Positions 54,151-64,000 of a stretch of DNA of 64,000 bases are shown here, one piece after another. A model generated the notes under the pieces. That model did not search any database. It was not told the origin of the DNA and saw only the letters and a program-made list of their open reading frames with translations. Each line of letters opens with the position of its first letter. Position 1 is the first letter of the stretch. Position numbers and translations under genes: made by a program. This DNA is from Bryoerythrophyllum caledonicum (Eukaryota > Streptophyta > Bryopsida > Pottiales > Pottiaceae): contig OZ020514.1 of the NCBI GenBank assembly GCA_963971425.1, positions 45,909,527 to 45,973,526 on the forward strand. The letters are read 5' to 3'.

Positions 54151-55640
54151 GATTGTCCGTGACAACCTCATCTTTTTTATTCATCATCCATAAACTAGAG
54201 ATCTATTATAATAGATCCCTCACTCTCCTTCTCTTACTCTACCTCTCTCCCTTACTCTCTCTCTCTCCCTTACTCTTCCTCTCCCTTACTCTCCTTCTTC
54301 CTTACTCTCCCTCTCTTCCTTACTCTCCCTCTCCCTTACTCTCCCTCAAATTAACTCCCCCTCTCACTTGTCTTTATTTTATTTTTGTTTTGCTCTCCCC
54401 TCCTTCTCCTTCTCCATCTCTTTTCTAATTTTAATTTTCAAATTTTTAGATTTCCCTTGATTTAAATGATAACATATTCTAAAAATAATCAACAACTCTA
54501 AAAACAAATCCCGCACTCTCCCTCTCTTACTCTCCCTCTCCCTTACTCTCCTTCTCCCTTACTCTCTTTCTCCCTTACTCTCCCTCTTCCTTATTCTCTT
54601 TCTCCCTTACTCTCCCTCTCCCTTACTCTCCTTCTCCCTTACTCTCGCTCTCCCTTTCACTCCCTCTCCCTTACTCTCCCTCCCATACTCTCCCTCTCTT
54701 CCTTATTCTCCCTCTCCATCTCTTTTTTAATTTTAATTTTAATTGTTTTTAGATTGCCCTTGATTTGAATAATTACATATTCTTAAAATAATTAACTACT
54801 CTAAAAACAAATCCCGAACTCTCTCTCTCTTACTCTCCCTCACTCTTCCTCTCCCTTACTCTCCCTCTCCCTTACTCTCCCTCACTTACTCTCCCTCTCT
54901 CTTACTCTCCCTCTCCCTTACTCTCCATCTCTCTTACTCTCCATCTCCCTTACTCTCCCTCTCCCTTACTCTCCTTTTCCCTTACTCTCGCCCTCCCGTA
55001 CACTCCCTCTCCCTTACACTCCCTCTCCCTTACTCTCCTTCCTTTACTCTCCCTCTCCATCTCTTTTTGAATTTTGATTTTAGATTCTTTGAGATTGCCC
55101 CTGGTTTCAATAATTACATATTCTAAAAATAATTAACTACTCTCAAAACAAATCACAACCTCTTCTTGTCTTGCTCTCCCTCTCTCAATTACTCTCCCTT
55201 ACTCTCCATCTCTCTTACTCTCCCTATTCCTTACTCTTTCTCTTCCTTACTCTCCCTTTCTATCTCTTTTTTAATTTTGATATAATTTTTTTGAGATTTC
55301 CCTTGATTCAAATTATTACACATTCTAAAAATATAAAGTACTCTTAAAATAAATCCCTCACTCTCCCTCTCTTACTCTCCCTCTCCCTTACTCTCCCTCC
55401 CTTACTCTCCCTCCCTTACTCTCCCTCCCTCACTCTCCCTTCCTTACTCTCCCTCCCTTACTCTCGCTCTCACTTGTTTTTATTTTATTTTACTCTCCCC
55501 TCGTCCTCCCTTTCTATCTCATGTTTAATTTTGATTTCAAAAAATTTACATTGCCCCTGATTTTAATAATAGTGTACTCTAAAAATAATAATCTACTCTA
55601 AAAATAAATCCCTTACCCTCCCTTTCTTCCTTATTCTCCC
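54150..55640 (+). repeat. Pyrimidine satellite with ~300-bp higher-order unit
   Basis: Long runs of TTACTCTCCCTCTCCC-like units, purely pyrimidine on the plus strand apart from the A. They are broken at about 54,420, 54,715, 55,050, 55,265 and 55,515 by an A/T block (ATCTCTTTTTTAATTTT … CTACTCTAAAAACAAATC). The A/T block recurs with spacing of about 215-335 bp, giving a higher-order repeat of about five units. The 91-codon frame at 54,153-54,428 is a product of the repeat. Confidence 0.9.
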
Positions 55641-55829
55641 TCTAACTAAATTATAATGTATCAAGTTTCACATAGTTATTGTTCAATTCTTGCTAAATTC
55701 CCTTATACTCTATTGTATCAAGTTGATTGTTACAGTTATGGTTATCGATAAACTTAAGGTTAGTGTTCATAGTTATTAAATAGTTTTAATTTATAGATTT
55801 ATAAGTGATATAAGCTCTAGACCTTCAAC

Positions 55830-56050
55830 CATGAATTCTAAACCTTCAAATGTGAACTGTGAATCGTGAACCTTGAACATTCAACCGTGAACTGTGAATC
55901 GTGAACCTTGAACATTCAACCGTGAACCGTGAACCCTGAACCTTCAACCGTAAATCGTGAAACCTGAACCCTAAACCGTGAACCAAAAATCCTAAACCCT
56001 AAACTCTAAACCCTAAACCTGAACTCTGAATCCTAAACTCTAAACCGTAC
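55830..56050. repeat. Degenerate telomere-like and 39-bp repeats
   Basis: Units around GAACCTTGAACATTCAACCG and GTGAACTGTGAATCGT repeat at about 39 bp. They grade into AATCCTAAACCCTAAACTCTAAACCCTAAACC (two exact CCCTAAA copies among variants), the plant telomere heptamer. Likely an interstitial, decayed repeat. Confidence 0.75.
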
Positions 56051-57110
56051 ACCATGATGCATAATCCAATCTAAACACAAAAGTTGAATCCGAATTCATA
56101 GTACCAGCTTGTTGTAGTTCTAAAAGCATCTGCTCAGTAATTTGTGCATGTATCTTCTCAAGCATCCATATTACTACTATCAAACTAGGGAATATTGACA
56201 AATATTCTATTAGGTGACGAATGCCGACGTTCTTCTTGTAATGCCAGATGAACATGATTAGTGGGCAGCAGAGGGCCGACTTTTTTCCTGGGATAGGCTA
56301 TAATTTCATTCATAAAGGTGAATACCAAAAGTCCAATGCGATTACATTATATTGTGTTATAGTCTAAGACGTGTTACGCACCTACTGTATACAAAAACAC
56401 ATCATGGTGCATACTTCATCTTTTGTTTCCCAATTAGCAGGACTCTGGGAACTAGATGGTTTCCTTATGATAAGGTCAACCCAAGAGTACGAGCCATTCA
56501 TTATCATGAGTGCAATGTGGCCTTGATCGTGGGCACGTCGAAGAATGCGCAAAATCATGATGGTGTACAACAGTTAGTTCGAACGAGCATGCATGCCCAA
56601 CATCCGTTTTAAATTTGAGCGCCTGAATTTTCCCTCCATGAGGTGTTGGAAAGGGTTGATAAGAGTATCCTTCAACTCAGCTTCATCCTTTTTTGCTCTT
56701 GACGTTTGGTATCCTGTGGGAGTTGAGCGAGTCAGTGAGAGTGTTTGCGTACACAACTTCGTGCTAGTAAAGTGTAGGAAAACGATTTAGCATTATTCCA
56801 GGAATGTTACATATGTTTCCTCGTATGATTTCGTATCCGCTGTCTTTTTGTGAAGATTGGTGAAGAATGTGTTGCATTGTAAACTTTGAGTCGTTTGGCA
56901 GCTGTCGTGTAGTGCTTCACTAACTAATTTGTCTTCGGAGATACTGTCATAGCTTGGAAGCCGATATTTCTTTTCGACTCCGGATTTAAGATGATGTAAT
57001 TGCTTGGCGTGTGCATCTATACTATTGTCCGGCGTTTGCAACTGAATCTCTTTGTCTATTCCGCGAATATTCTGTACAGCACGTGTTTCATTTGAAAGAA
57101 CGAAAGCCAA
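56051..57110 (-). other. Unrecognised minus-strand open stretches
   Basis: Minus-strand frames at 56,040-56,255, 56,382-56,570, 56,574-56,756 and 56,793-57,110 (the last with NIRGIDKEIQLQTPDNSIDA) lie in a row. They might be exons of one gene of element B with no counterpart seen in A, but no domain is recognisable and all are near the length expected by chance. Confidence 0.25.
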
Positions 57111-57111
57111 A

Positions 57112-58924
57112 CAGAGATCTCCGGTTGTTCAAGCCGTGCAAGTTTGACTTCTCCTTAGCTCGTTTGCTTACCACAACTGCTCCCCCGGAAATCGGTGGCT
57201 GTCATTTTGGTCTCATGCACAATATCCGGAGATCTCCGGCTACTGTAGTGTGGAATATTCTACAAAAGTTTGCTCAACAACGTGGTTCTGATTGACCGGA
57301 GATCTCCGGTTAGATACGCCTGGAACTTTAAGCTCCACCCTACTTTGTCGTCCTCGAACAACAAGGCGTGGTTGTAGATCATTCTTCGGTCAACCGGAGA
57401 TCTTCCGCTAGTCCAGCCTTCGATATTGAGCTTGATCATCCAGTTCGTATCCACATCCACTCATACTCTCCTAGAGGGCATCTGCCACCAGCCGAACATC
57501 CACCGATGCAACACGGAAGTATGTCTGACTTTGAGGCGTGGAAGCATGCCCTGGACGACCTTGCCATGGTCGCAGCTCAATGCCTTGATTTTGAACATGT
57601 GAATTATACGGAAGACGATGAACCATCCTAAGAGTCTACAGGAAGTTTGGAGCTTCTACGGTTAGAAATGTCCATGAACCTTAAGAGGCCGGGTTCTAGC
57701 AAAATTGGAGAAGCATCCATTGTTGCGGTTCACTCAGTAGGACAATGGCTTGGAGTCGACATACCAGTCGATTCGAGGGAGTTCGTATTACTTACACCGA
57801 CGGCCATAATGTCCACGGTCGAAGAATTACCACTCATTCCCTTGCAACGCAAATACGATTCACTTGTTCATACATTCCAGCGGACCGTCCTGTGGAGAAG
57901 GGAAAATGTCATGATTCCATCTGGAGATCTTTGATCAGACCATTCCCCATTTGTACCACAAGAGCGTTGGATTGGACTTGAAGTGCAGCGATTGGACGGA
58001 AATGGGTTGTTGCTCTGCTCTAGGAGAATCATGGCCACGTTACCAACGGATCAATTCCGTGGTGGGTGGTTGGGAGAAGATTACATTGGTGTAACGGTCC
58101 TCGACGTTTTAGTTGGGGACACAGTGAGAATTATGAGTCATGAATCGTGGCTCATTCTGGAATGTTGTTTTCCTTCAAGGCGGTCTTTGAAAAGCACAAT
58201 TGATCATTTCGCATCCCGGCCTTTACAACATGATTCTGATGCTCATTTGGGGGGTCATCCAAAGGAGCCATAGCGCTTCATTTCCTGACAGCAGGTCCTA
58301 AACAAGAAGGAATCCTTGTACACCAAGAGGACTACTTACGACGAAATTTGCAAGGTCAGCTCGGAAAGGTGTTGTCCAAAACGTTGCTGCCTGTATTTTC
58401 AATAATCCCGAACTCTTTCTGTTAAACAAAAAATTTATGACAAATCCTTTGAAGATAAAAAGGAGTATGCGATCTCGGTAGGCAGGCAATTTCACTGCAT
58501 TGATGGGGATCCAAAGAGAAGATACGCCACGTTCTTGGGAACGGAGGTCTGCTTCGTTGCATGGTACACTATCCCTAGAATACGGAAATCCACGTTTCAC
58601 ACGTATATAGGACAATTCAACAGAGGAATCATCTATGCTACTCACAGTAACAAGGGCATCAAGCGTCCACTGCTTGCCACTATACAAGCCATGGGGTCAA
58701 TGAAGTCCATTATTAATGACAATGCGGATCAAATGCATCACTAAATGCGGAGTGTTGGGAATGGTCGGATTGACACTCTCAAGTATCTTCCTAAAGGAAA
58801 CAATTGGAAGAAAATACGTGCCAACGTCAAAGATGTACTTAATCAATCCTTGCAAATTGATATGGACTTGTATTCTCCTTCCTTAGTCGTTTCAAGTCGT
58901 TATTTTCAAAGCGGAGATCTCCGG
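57112..58924. repeat. Element-B palindromes, right cluster
   Basis: Copies at 57,112 (CAGAGATCTCCGG), 57,226-57,239 and 57,296-57,309 (both perfect CCGGAGATCTCCGG), 57,394-57,407 (CCGGAGATCTTCCG) and 58,911-58,924 (GCGGAGATCTCCGG). There is a degraded copy near 57,919. The first four sit at the beginning of the plus-strand gene and mirror the left cluster; the last is in or next to an intron. Confidence 0.88.
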
Positions 58925-59228
58925 CTAGGTCTTTGCTGACATGCATGGGCCACTAATTGATGACCTCTATATTTCGTACTGTCTGTTGGATTGTTCTTTA
59001 GAAATACTTCTCTCACTTGGTTATTGTTTCATTCTGCAGACAAACTACTCCTAAGGACTCCCGCCTGTAAGTCAGACTACAGTTAGTAGGGTCCAAAAGG
59101 AATTCTTTGGAAATGTTGCTATCAAGTCATATGGAAGCACCTTTGCAAAATGCACTACCTGCAATGAGTTCAATCAATTCTTACTGACGACTCCAAAGAA
59201 AACGCCCATTAGAAACTATTTGAGGTCA
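57368..59228 (+). CDS. DUF7869-type protein of element B, front part only
   Basis: Aligns with the element A gene: TEVCFVAWYTIPRIRKSTFH and IINDNADQM (58,535-58,744; A has CEVAWFRIHGVSKSAYYKY and IINDNADHM), GRIDTLKYLPKGNNWKKIR (58,745-58,860), then after an intron VSQTTVSRVQKEFFGNVAIK with FAKCTTCNEF (59,060-59,228), the same Cys pair as FSRCTECDYL in A. Upstream stretches (57,368-58,273) are less conserved. The catalytic DN…HTHEDID core is absent: similarity to A stops at about 59,228. This copy could not encode a full transposase-like protein. Its short segments in several frames include introns and probably damage. Confidence 0.6.
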
Positions 59229-59690
59229 TTGGAAGGCCTTTTAGAGCGTCCTTGGGTAGGGTTGACTCTGTGGAATTTTCCGTTGGGCAAGGTGCCAGCT
59301 ACAACTGGGCAACCATTGAGGCGTCTACATCTGATTGTTGCTAGTACCAACCTGGTCCATGTATTCACTCGCGTGTCACTGATGATGCCAAAAGTGAAGT
59401 CATGTCACAATTCTTGTATTGATTAAACTCGCCGCGCTTTGGCTGAAATGGTACGCTTTCCCTTGTTAAACTATTCATCTTTGTCCATAAAGTATTCAGA
59501 GAATTGAAGACTTGATTGGCGCCAATCTCATTGTCAGCTGCCAGCACATGGTTCACACCGAATTCAAAGTTGGCTAGCTCAAGTTGTATTGGCCGGAGTG
59601 TTCTTGGTAAAAGCTCTGTAAGATCCAACGTGGACTTCTTTGTTAGAGTATCCCATTGAGAGTGCTACAGCAACAATTTTGCATGCGTCA
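59229..59690. other. Junction between elements B and D
   Basis: Open stretches on both strands (59,220-59,426 plus, 59,365-59,628 minus) but no recognised domain and no similarity to the element A gene beyond 59,228. I cannot say what this piece is. Confidence 0.3.
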
Positions 59691-62543
59691 ACATGGCGTT
59701 GCGGGATGTGACAAATACCTTGGGAAGCTATTATGTGCCTCAGATTAAGCTGCACCCAAAGTATGCTCCACTTATTCAGAGAGGACAGAAACTAGAAGAT
59801 CAGCCTTGTCTCAAAAGTTTAGAAGAAAGCGGCTAGCAAAACTAATATTGATCTTTGGACATATGGTAGATTGTATCCTTTAGACCCTGCACCTAAGCAA
59901 CCACCAAGCTTTCAAACGACAAAGCAATATATGGAGTATCTCTGTGAGGGAGAGAGTAGTATGCTTGGGTATACAAAGCGGTTGAGTTGTTCTTATGTTG
60001 GTAATGGAGGTAGCATTGGGCAGAATAGTGGAGAGGGAATGAACAATTGCGTGAGCCGAATTCAACGTGAAGTTTCCAATCAAGAGCGTTGAATTATGCA
60101 TCTTCGGATGAATTGCACATCAAAATGGCGCATGCTGAAGCACAACATAGAGAGGAGCGGTTGCAGTTGCAGGCTTACGTGACGGCTTTAGAGATCACGT
60201 GCGCAGGGCTGAGGGAGCGTGTGGTGCACCATGACATGACAGGGGCTGAATCCGAGGAACGCAAAGAGTGAGTTGACGCACTTGAGGTTGAATTGATAAG
60301 GTGTAGAGAGGCCTTTGAGAAGCTGCAGGAAAAAATGAAGAAAATGGTGGAAACGCCTTTGGGCTTTAGGGAACGAGTTTGGAAGATGAAAAGCATGGAT
60401 GAGCTTGCACCCGGATCGGGCCATGCAAAGCGATGGAGAACCGCAGTGAGATGGCAAATTCAGCCATTGACAGTGTAGCAGGTGTAGGAGTTCAACAAAC
60501 AACAAGGGAAGAAGAAGAGGTTGGGGGGTGATGGGACGTCATACAACAACAACCTGCGTGAGCAATAGAGGGTATGTGGCAATGTCCAATGTAGTGAAGC
60601 ATTGGGTTCAATTGGTTGCTCCGTAGTTGAAAGGAGGTCTTTTGCCATCAAGGAATCGTCTAGCGCAGTTGCGCAAGCAGATGAATGAGAAGCTTCCTCA
60701 ATTTATAGGAGACTATTACCATATTGAGGGTCGCCGAATAATTCCCGAGGTCAGAGTTGGGAGGAAGGTTGTTAGAGGGTCAAAAGAAGTGATTCTTGAT
60801 AGCAAAAACAATCTTTTGTACTGAAATTAGACGAAGCAGAGGTTCTGTGGGAGAAAAAGTTAGAACGCGTGAGCTTGACTTTGATGAATCGTGCATTGGA
60901 TCCAATGATTCAACGTAATGATGAAAGATATTTTTCAGTGCATTCTGAACAGGAGATTTGGCGGGTAGGTTGCTTCCAGGTGGACAAGGAGTCTTACGAA
61001 ATTCCCAATTGGGTATTTCAGCACACAAAATTTCCTGAGGTCATTCGGGCTCAAAATGAAGGCCAGCTGTTGGAGGTACCGGGCCGTGGCAACTTCACTA
61101 TTGAGTGGCAAATAAGTGCAGATATGAAGACTATTAAGTGCATGAATGGGCTTCAGCATGGTCCCTCTTGTAAAATGAATTGCATCTACTGTGAGCAAAA
61201 GCACGAGAGAGCAAAGACAGTGACAGCTGCGGATGCCGAACGTATTGCCATGACTAGAGGGAAGGGCCAATGGCAGGGTGGCATGTTTGCCTCTAGGATT
61301 CAAGCTGAACCTGTCAATGTAGCCACGCATCCACGATGGAAACAAGTGCTACCTATTCCTTTTTCACGAATCCACATGTGCACTCTACATGCACTAGTTC
61401 TCATATGTGAGAAAATTCTGCATTTACACTTTATGTTCATTTGGAACATGCAAGACAACGCTAGGAAAGTGGAAGCGATAGATTTCATGGAAAAAACACT
61501 TTCTGCCATTGGAGTTGAATCAAGAAATTGTGTGTTGAAGCAAGATGTGAAGAAGTCTGGAAAGTTTGGTAACGTTGTCATGAAACCAAGCGTGCGCGGT
61601 GGAGTGGCCATTAAGGTATTTCGTTCCAGTTCATGGTCAACTCACACCAGAGTGTGGAAGGACATAAATATGTCTAAGATGAACAACCTAGAGAATGGGC
61701 AAGCTAAGATTAACCGGCAACGAGTGTGGGAAACATTGGAGGAGTTGGTGCCATATTTTACTGGACTAGTTTTGTCATCAGATCATAGTCTCAACTGCAG
61801 AGTTCGCATGGATGCTTTCGGGGCAGCATATGTCACTGCATTTGGAGAAAGTCATGTCACCCACTACATTGTAAGTTTATCCCCACATGTTCATTAAGTA
61901 TTGGAGCTTAAACACTCTTTTCACGCCACAGGTTGTTAAGGCATGTAACACACAGGCGATAGCATTAATGAATCAATTTGCTTTTGGCTTTGTTGTTTGT
62001 CTTGCATGATGCTGAAGCATGATTTGTCCCACTCTAGCATGCTTTCATAAAGCACAGGCCTTGGTTTGTTGAAAAATATGGAGCTGCCAAGGTACGTAGA
62101 AATCCCATCATGTTGCCAAATCATCAAGTTAGGCTCAGTCTCTGCACAGAGGGACAAAGGTTTGCACTAGTGTAGTTGTGCAACAATATGAGTTTTAGTA
62201 TCGGAACATCCAACACAGGTATGATGCAAAGTTGAAGAAGAGAATTGCGGATGTAGAGCTTGGCCTTCCCGAACCAGAGGTATTGGTGGCGAGATCACGG
62301 CGGCTGGACGCTTGGCACACTTCCAATGTAGCTCCTGCTTGTTCTGAATGGCGAGCAGGGCACACACGAGAAGGTAGGCGATATGTGTCTACAAATATTG
62401 AAGAACAACAAGGCGATGTAGACAAAGAGCCTTCACCAAGCTTTGACGACATCCACAGTGGCGACGAGGAACCAACTCCAAGGTCACAATGTCCACGAGG
62501 CAGACAAGATTCTTGTCAATCAATCGGATTACTCTTTCACTAA
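59690..62543 (+). CDS. Element D main gene, unrecognised multi-exon protein
   Basis: A chain of plus-strand segments: VPQIKLHPKYAPLIQRGQ (59,730), a coiled-coil stretch (60,089-60,478, HREERLQLQAYVTALEI and CREAFEKLQEKMKKM), QFIGDYYHIEGRRIIPEV (60,690), and a 342-codon open block (60,869-61,897). That block contains GLQHGPSCKMNCIYCEQKHE, whose CIYC…H may bind zinc, SRIHMCTLHALVLICEKIL and RVRMDAFGAAYVTAF. An intron joins THYI at about 61,870 (GTAAGT) to CCACAG|GTTGTTAAGG (61,932). A last exon from about 62,219 starts YDAKLKKRIADVELGLPEPE and is acidic at its end. A short Cys-pair stretch followed by an LHALV-like block is reminiscent of uncharacterised, transposon-associated proteins of other eukaryotes, but I cannot name the family. 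Confidence 0.5.
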
Positions 62544-63276
62544 TATCACATAGGCATTCTATACAGTGCTACACTCTAAGTCGAAGCGATTACAGACTAT
62601 GCACAAGTGCTTGAGATAGTTACATGTGTTCAAGGCAATCTCAAATGTTATATGATATACAATTTTTACAATTCAGTCTCTTAGTGCAGCGCATGTCATC
62701 CTACTCGTTAAAAGAGCCCTAATACTTGTATATGCAAAGATGTGATGTTGATTGGCTTCTTGAAAATATGTTAAGTCTGAGCTTCAGCTTCTTCTTCCCT
62801 ACTGACAGTGATGCACGCATATAGTACATAGTAATACAAGTAAATAAAACTTCACTGGTGAGAAAGTTTTGTTTTTATAAAATACTTTTGAAAATGCATC
62901 AATCTTGGTTGAATACAGACAAACGTTTGCTGCAAACATTGCGAGCGCAAAAAAACTTAATCAAAGTTATGGACTTCACCACATAAACCTGCGGTGGTCA
63001 TGTTATTGTGAAAAGAAAAGTTCGAGACTTACAACAACTTCACTACCTTGCAATTGCAGAAGATACTATCAATCAAAATTGGTCTAACCAATCAAAAATT
63101 TGCAGATTGACAACGTTCGCAAGTCTAGGGTTCGTGCATGTTCACAAGTGCCTCCAATTCCAAAGCAGTCATGGCCCTCGAACTGCCGTTTTGTCTGCAG
63201 AGAGATCACTGATAGGAGTGTTGTTGTCTTCATCAATGTTTTTGAGGACGGTGCAAAAGGCGTTGCACTCCGAACG
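62544..63276. other. Space between convergent element D genes
   Basis: A/T-rich and without a credible gene. It should hold the 3' ends of both facing transcripts. A minus-strand stretch just after the stop of the RING-like gene (about 63,275-63,170) remains open, so that gene may read further in a related copy. Confidence 0.35.
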
Positions 63277-63925
63277 CTAAGGGTCGTCCAAGACACCGCC
63301 AAGTTGAGCTACCCATGTGGCAACAAGGTAGATCGGTGAGGAAGCAAGGTGGACGTCCTTGCATCGCCTGCAGTGGTAGTTCTGGGTTGCGATGAGCTCG
63401 GTCACACATGCACAATGCTTAAAACAACCACAAGAAGACAACATGGCGGCTTTCTCCACAAACCCTAAATTACAATAAGCACACAATTTGAGACCAGGCA
63501 TGCCTAACGGAGGTACGGATTGCTGCTGTGGATATTCGAAGGCGTGCTTTGGCCGAAGTGTAACTTGAGGACGCCTTGCTTGCACAAGTACAACTTCAGC
63601 GCACGCCAATGCTGCAACTGCCTCCTCATGCTCCCTAAGCTGTTCTACTGTCGATGACTCCAAACCACGAACCACCAAACAAATCGCCTCGTCTTCATTG
63701 CAGAAACGTGTCAGCTTCTCCTGCAAAACCTTTGCTTCCTTAACTTTAGCAAGGTGCTCTTCATCGGAGGCCGCCACGCGAATAAGTCGGCGTGCCTCCT
63801 TTGAGGCAGCACGACGAGCAGCTTCCCGAGAATCCTCTGCGGCGTCGTCAGCCGCATCAAAAATTTCTAAGGCGTCATGAAGTTGCCGGGTGTCTCCGTC
63901 AACGTGGTCGCAACAGCCTCCACTT
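63277..63925 (-). CDS. RING-like zinc-finger protein with coiled coil, partial
   Basis: Minus-strand frame open from about 63,925 to the stop at 63,277. No ATG is seen where the frame opens (the in-frame GTG at 63,777 is not a convincing start), so the gene probably starts further upstream or in another exon. The N-terminal part is Ala/Glu/Arg-rich and helical (REAARRAASKEARRLIR, then LAKVKEAKVLQEKLTRFCNE). The C-terminal part carries CAYCNLGF, SSCGCFKHCACV and YHCRRCKDV, a C-x2-C, C-x-C-x2-H-x-C, C-x2-C arrangement like a RING or RING-related finger. RING proteins often act as ubiquitin ligases. It faces the element D main gene. The helical part plus RING layout is common in plants, so a host gene is possible. 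Confidence 0.6.
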
Positions 63926-64000
63926 TAGCCTTCTAGATGCTTGCCTCCTCGGCAAGGACAATATCTTGCATATTTGGCGTTTCAAGGCAAGAATTAACGT

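Larger units (their letters stand above)
45776..59228. mobile_element. Element B: relative of element A with its own palindrome
   Basis: Contains on the minus strand an FCP1/HAD-like gene part and a ParB-like gene, and on the plus strand the front part of the DUF7869-type gene. All of the latter two align with element A segment by segment. CCGGAGATCTCCGG-type palindromes run from 45,906 (CCGGATATCTCCGG) to 58,911. It is about 13.5 kb because satellite DNA (54,150-56,050) occupies the space between the two gene sets. The catalytic core of the DUF7869-type gene is missing after 59,228, so this copy is truncated on the right. Confidence 0.65.

Noticed and set aside
54153-54428. 91-codon Leu/Ser-rich hydrophobic frame
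   Set aside because: Encoded by the CTCTCCCTTA satellite; not a membrane protein.
63777-63777. Start of the RING-like gene at a GTG
   Set aside because: The frame stays open upstream with the same helical character, so the true start or exon boundary lies further right.

Overview
The window looks like a repeat-rich plant-lineage nuclear genome. A streptophyte (charophyte) alga such as Chara or a relative is my best guess. The reasons are a Ty3-type retroelement carrying a cytosine-5 DNA methyltransferase (a combination I know from charophyte retroelements), degenerate plant-type CCCTAAA tracts, GT-AG introns, and wall-to-wall nested mobile DNA. I see no ordinary single-copy host gene, no rRNA or tRNA gene and no CRISPR array. 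Species assignment is inference.

Layout. 1-2,200: low-complexity and minisatellite DNA, perhaps the end of an LTR. 2,220-12,240: element A, with a minus-strand gene for a ParB-like (GGQH) protein and a divergent plus-strand gene for a DUF7869-like transposase, around a shared promoter region. 12,230-21,895: element C, with two tandem paralogous minus-strand genes and a divergent protein-kinase-like gene, split by an insertion (about 17,140-21,410) that has an open 661-codon gene (family R1). 21,900-24,985: R1 fragments. 24,986-30,420: a broken Ty3-type element on the minus strand with DNA methyltransferase, RT and RNase H segments, split by an LTR-type insertion at 26,169-28,791 with a 5-bp target duplication. 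30,420-45,775: a nest of R1-family copies in both orientations. 45,776-59,228: element B, a relative of A with a ParB-like gene, an FCP1/HAD-phosphatase-like domain and the front part of the DUF7869-type gene. 54,150-56,050: pyrimidine satellite and telomere-like repeats inside B. 59,690-64,000: element D, with an unrecognised plus-strand gene facing a RING-like gene.

The most striking signal is a set of element-specific short palindromes sown through noncoding parts of each element. Element A carries GTCGGCTGSCAGCCGAC, B carries CCGGAGATCTCCGG, C carries GCGGGGACGTCCCCGC, and R1 segments carry TCCGGA, ACCGGT or CCCGGG. A and B are related in their proteins but use different palindromes. I propose that each element encodes a dimeric DNA-binding factor that reads its own palindromes. 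In A and B the ParB-like protein is the obvious candidate, since bacterial ParB reads palindromic parS sites. Anti-silencing like that of the VANC protein of Arabidopsis VANDAL21 is a possible role. This is a hypothesis: the repeats and genes are seen, the link is inferred.
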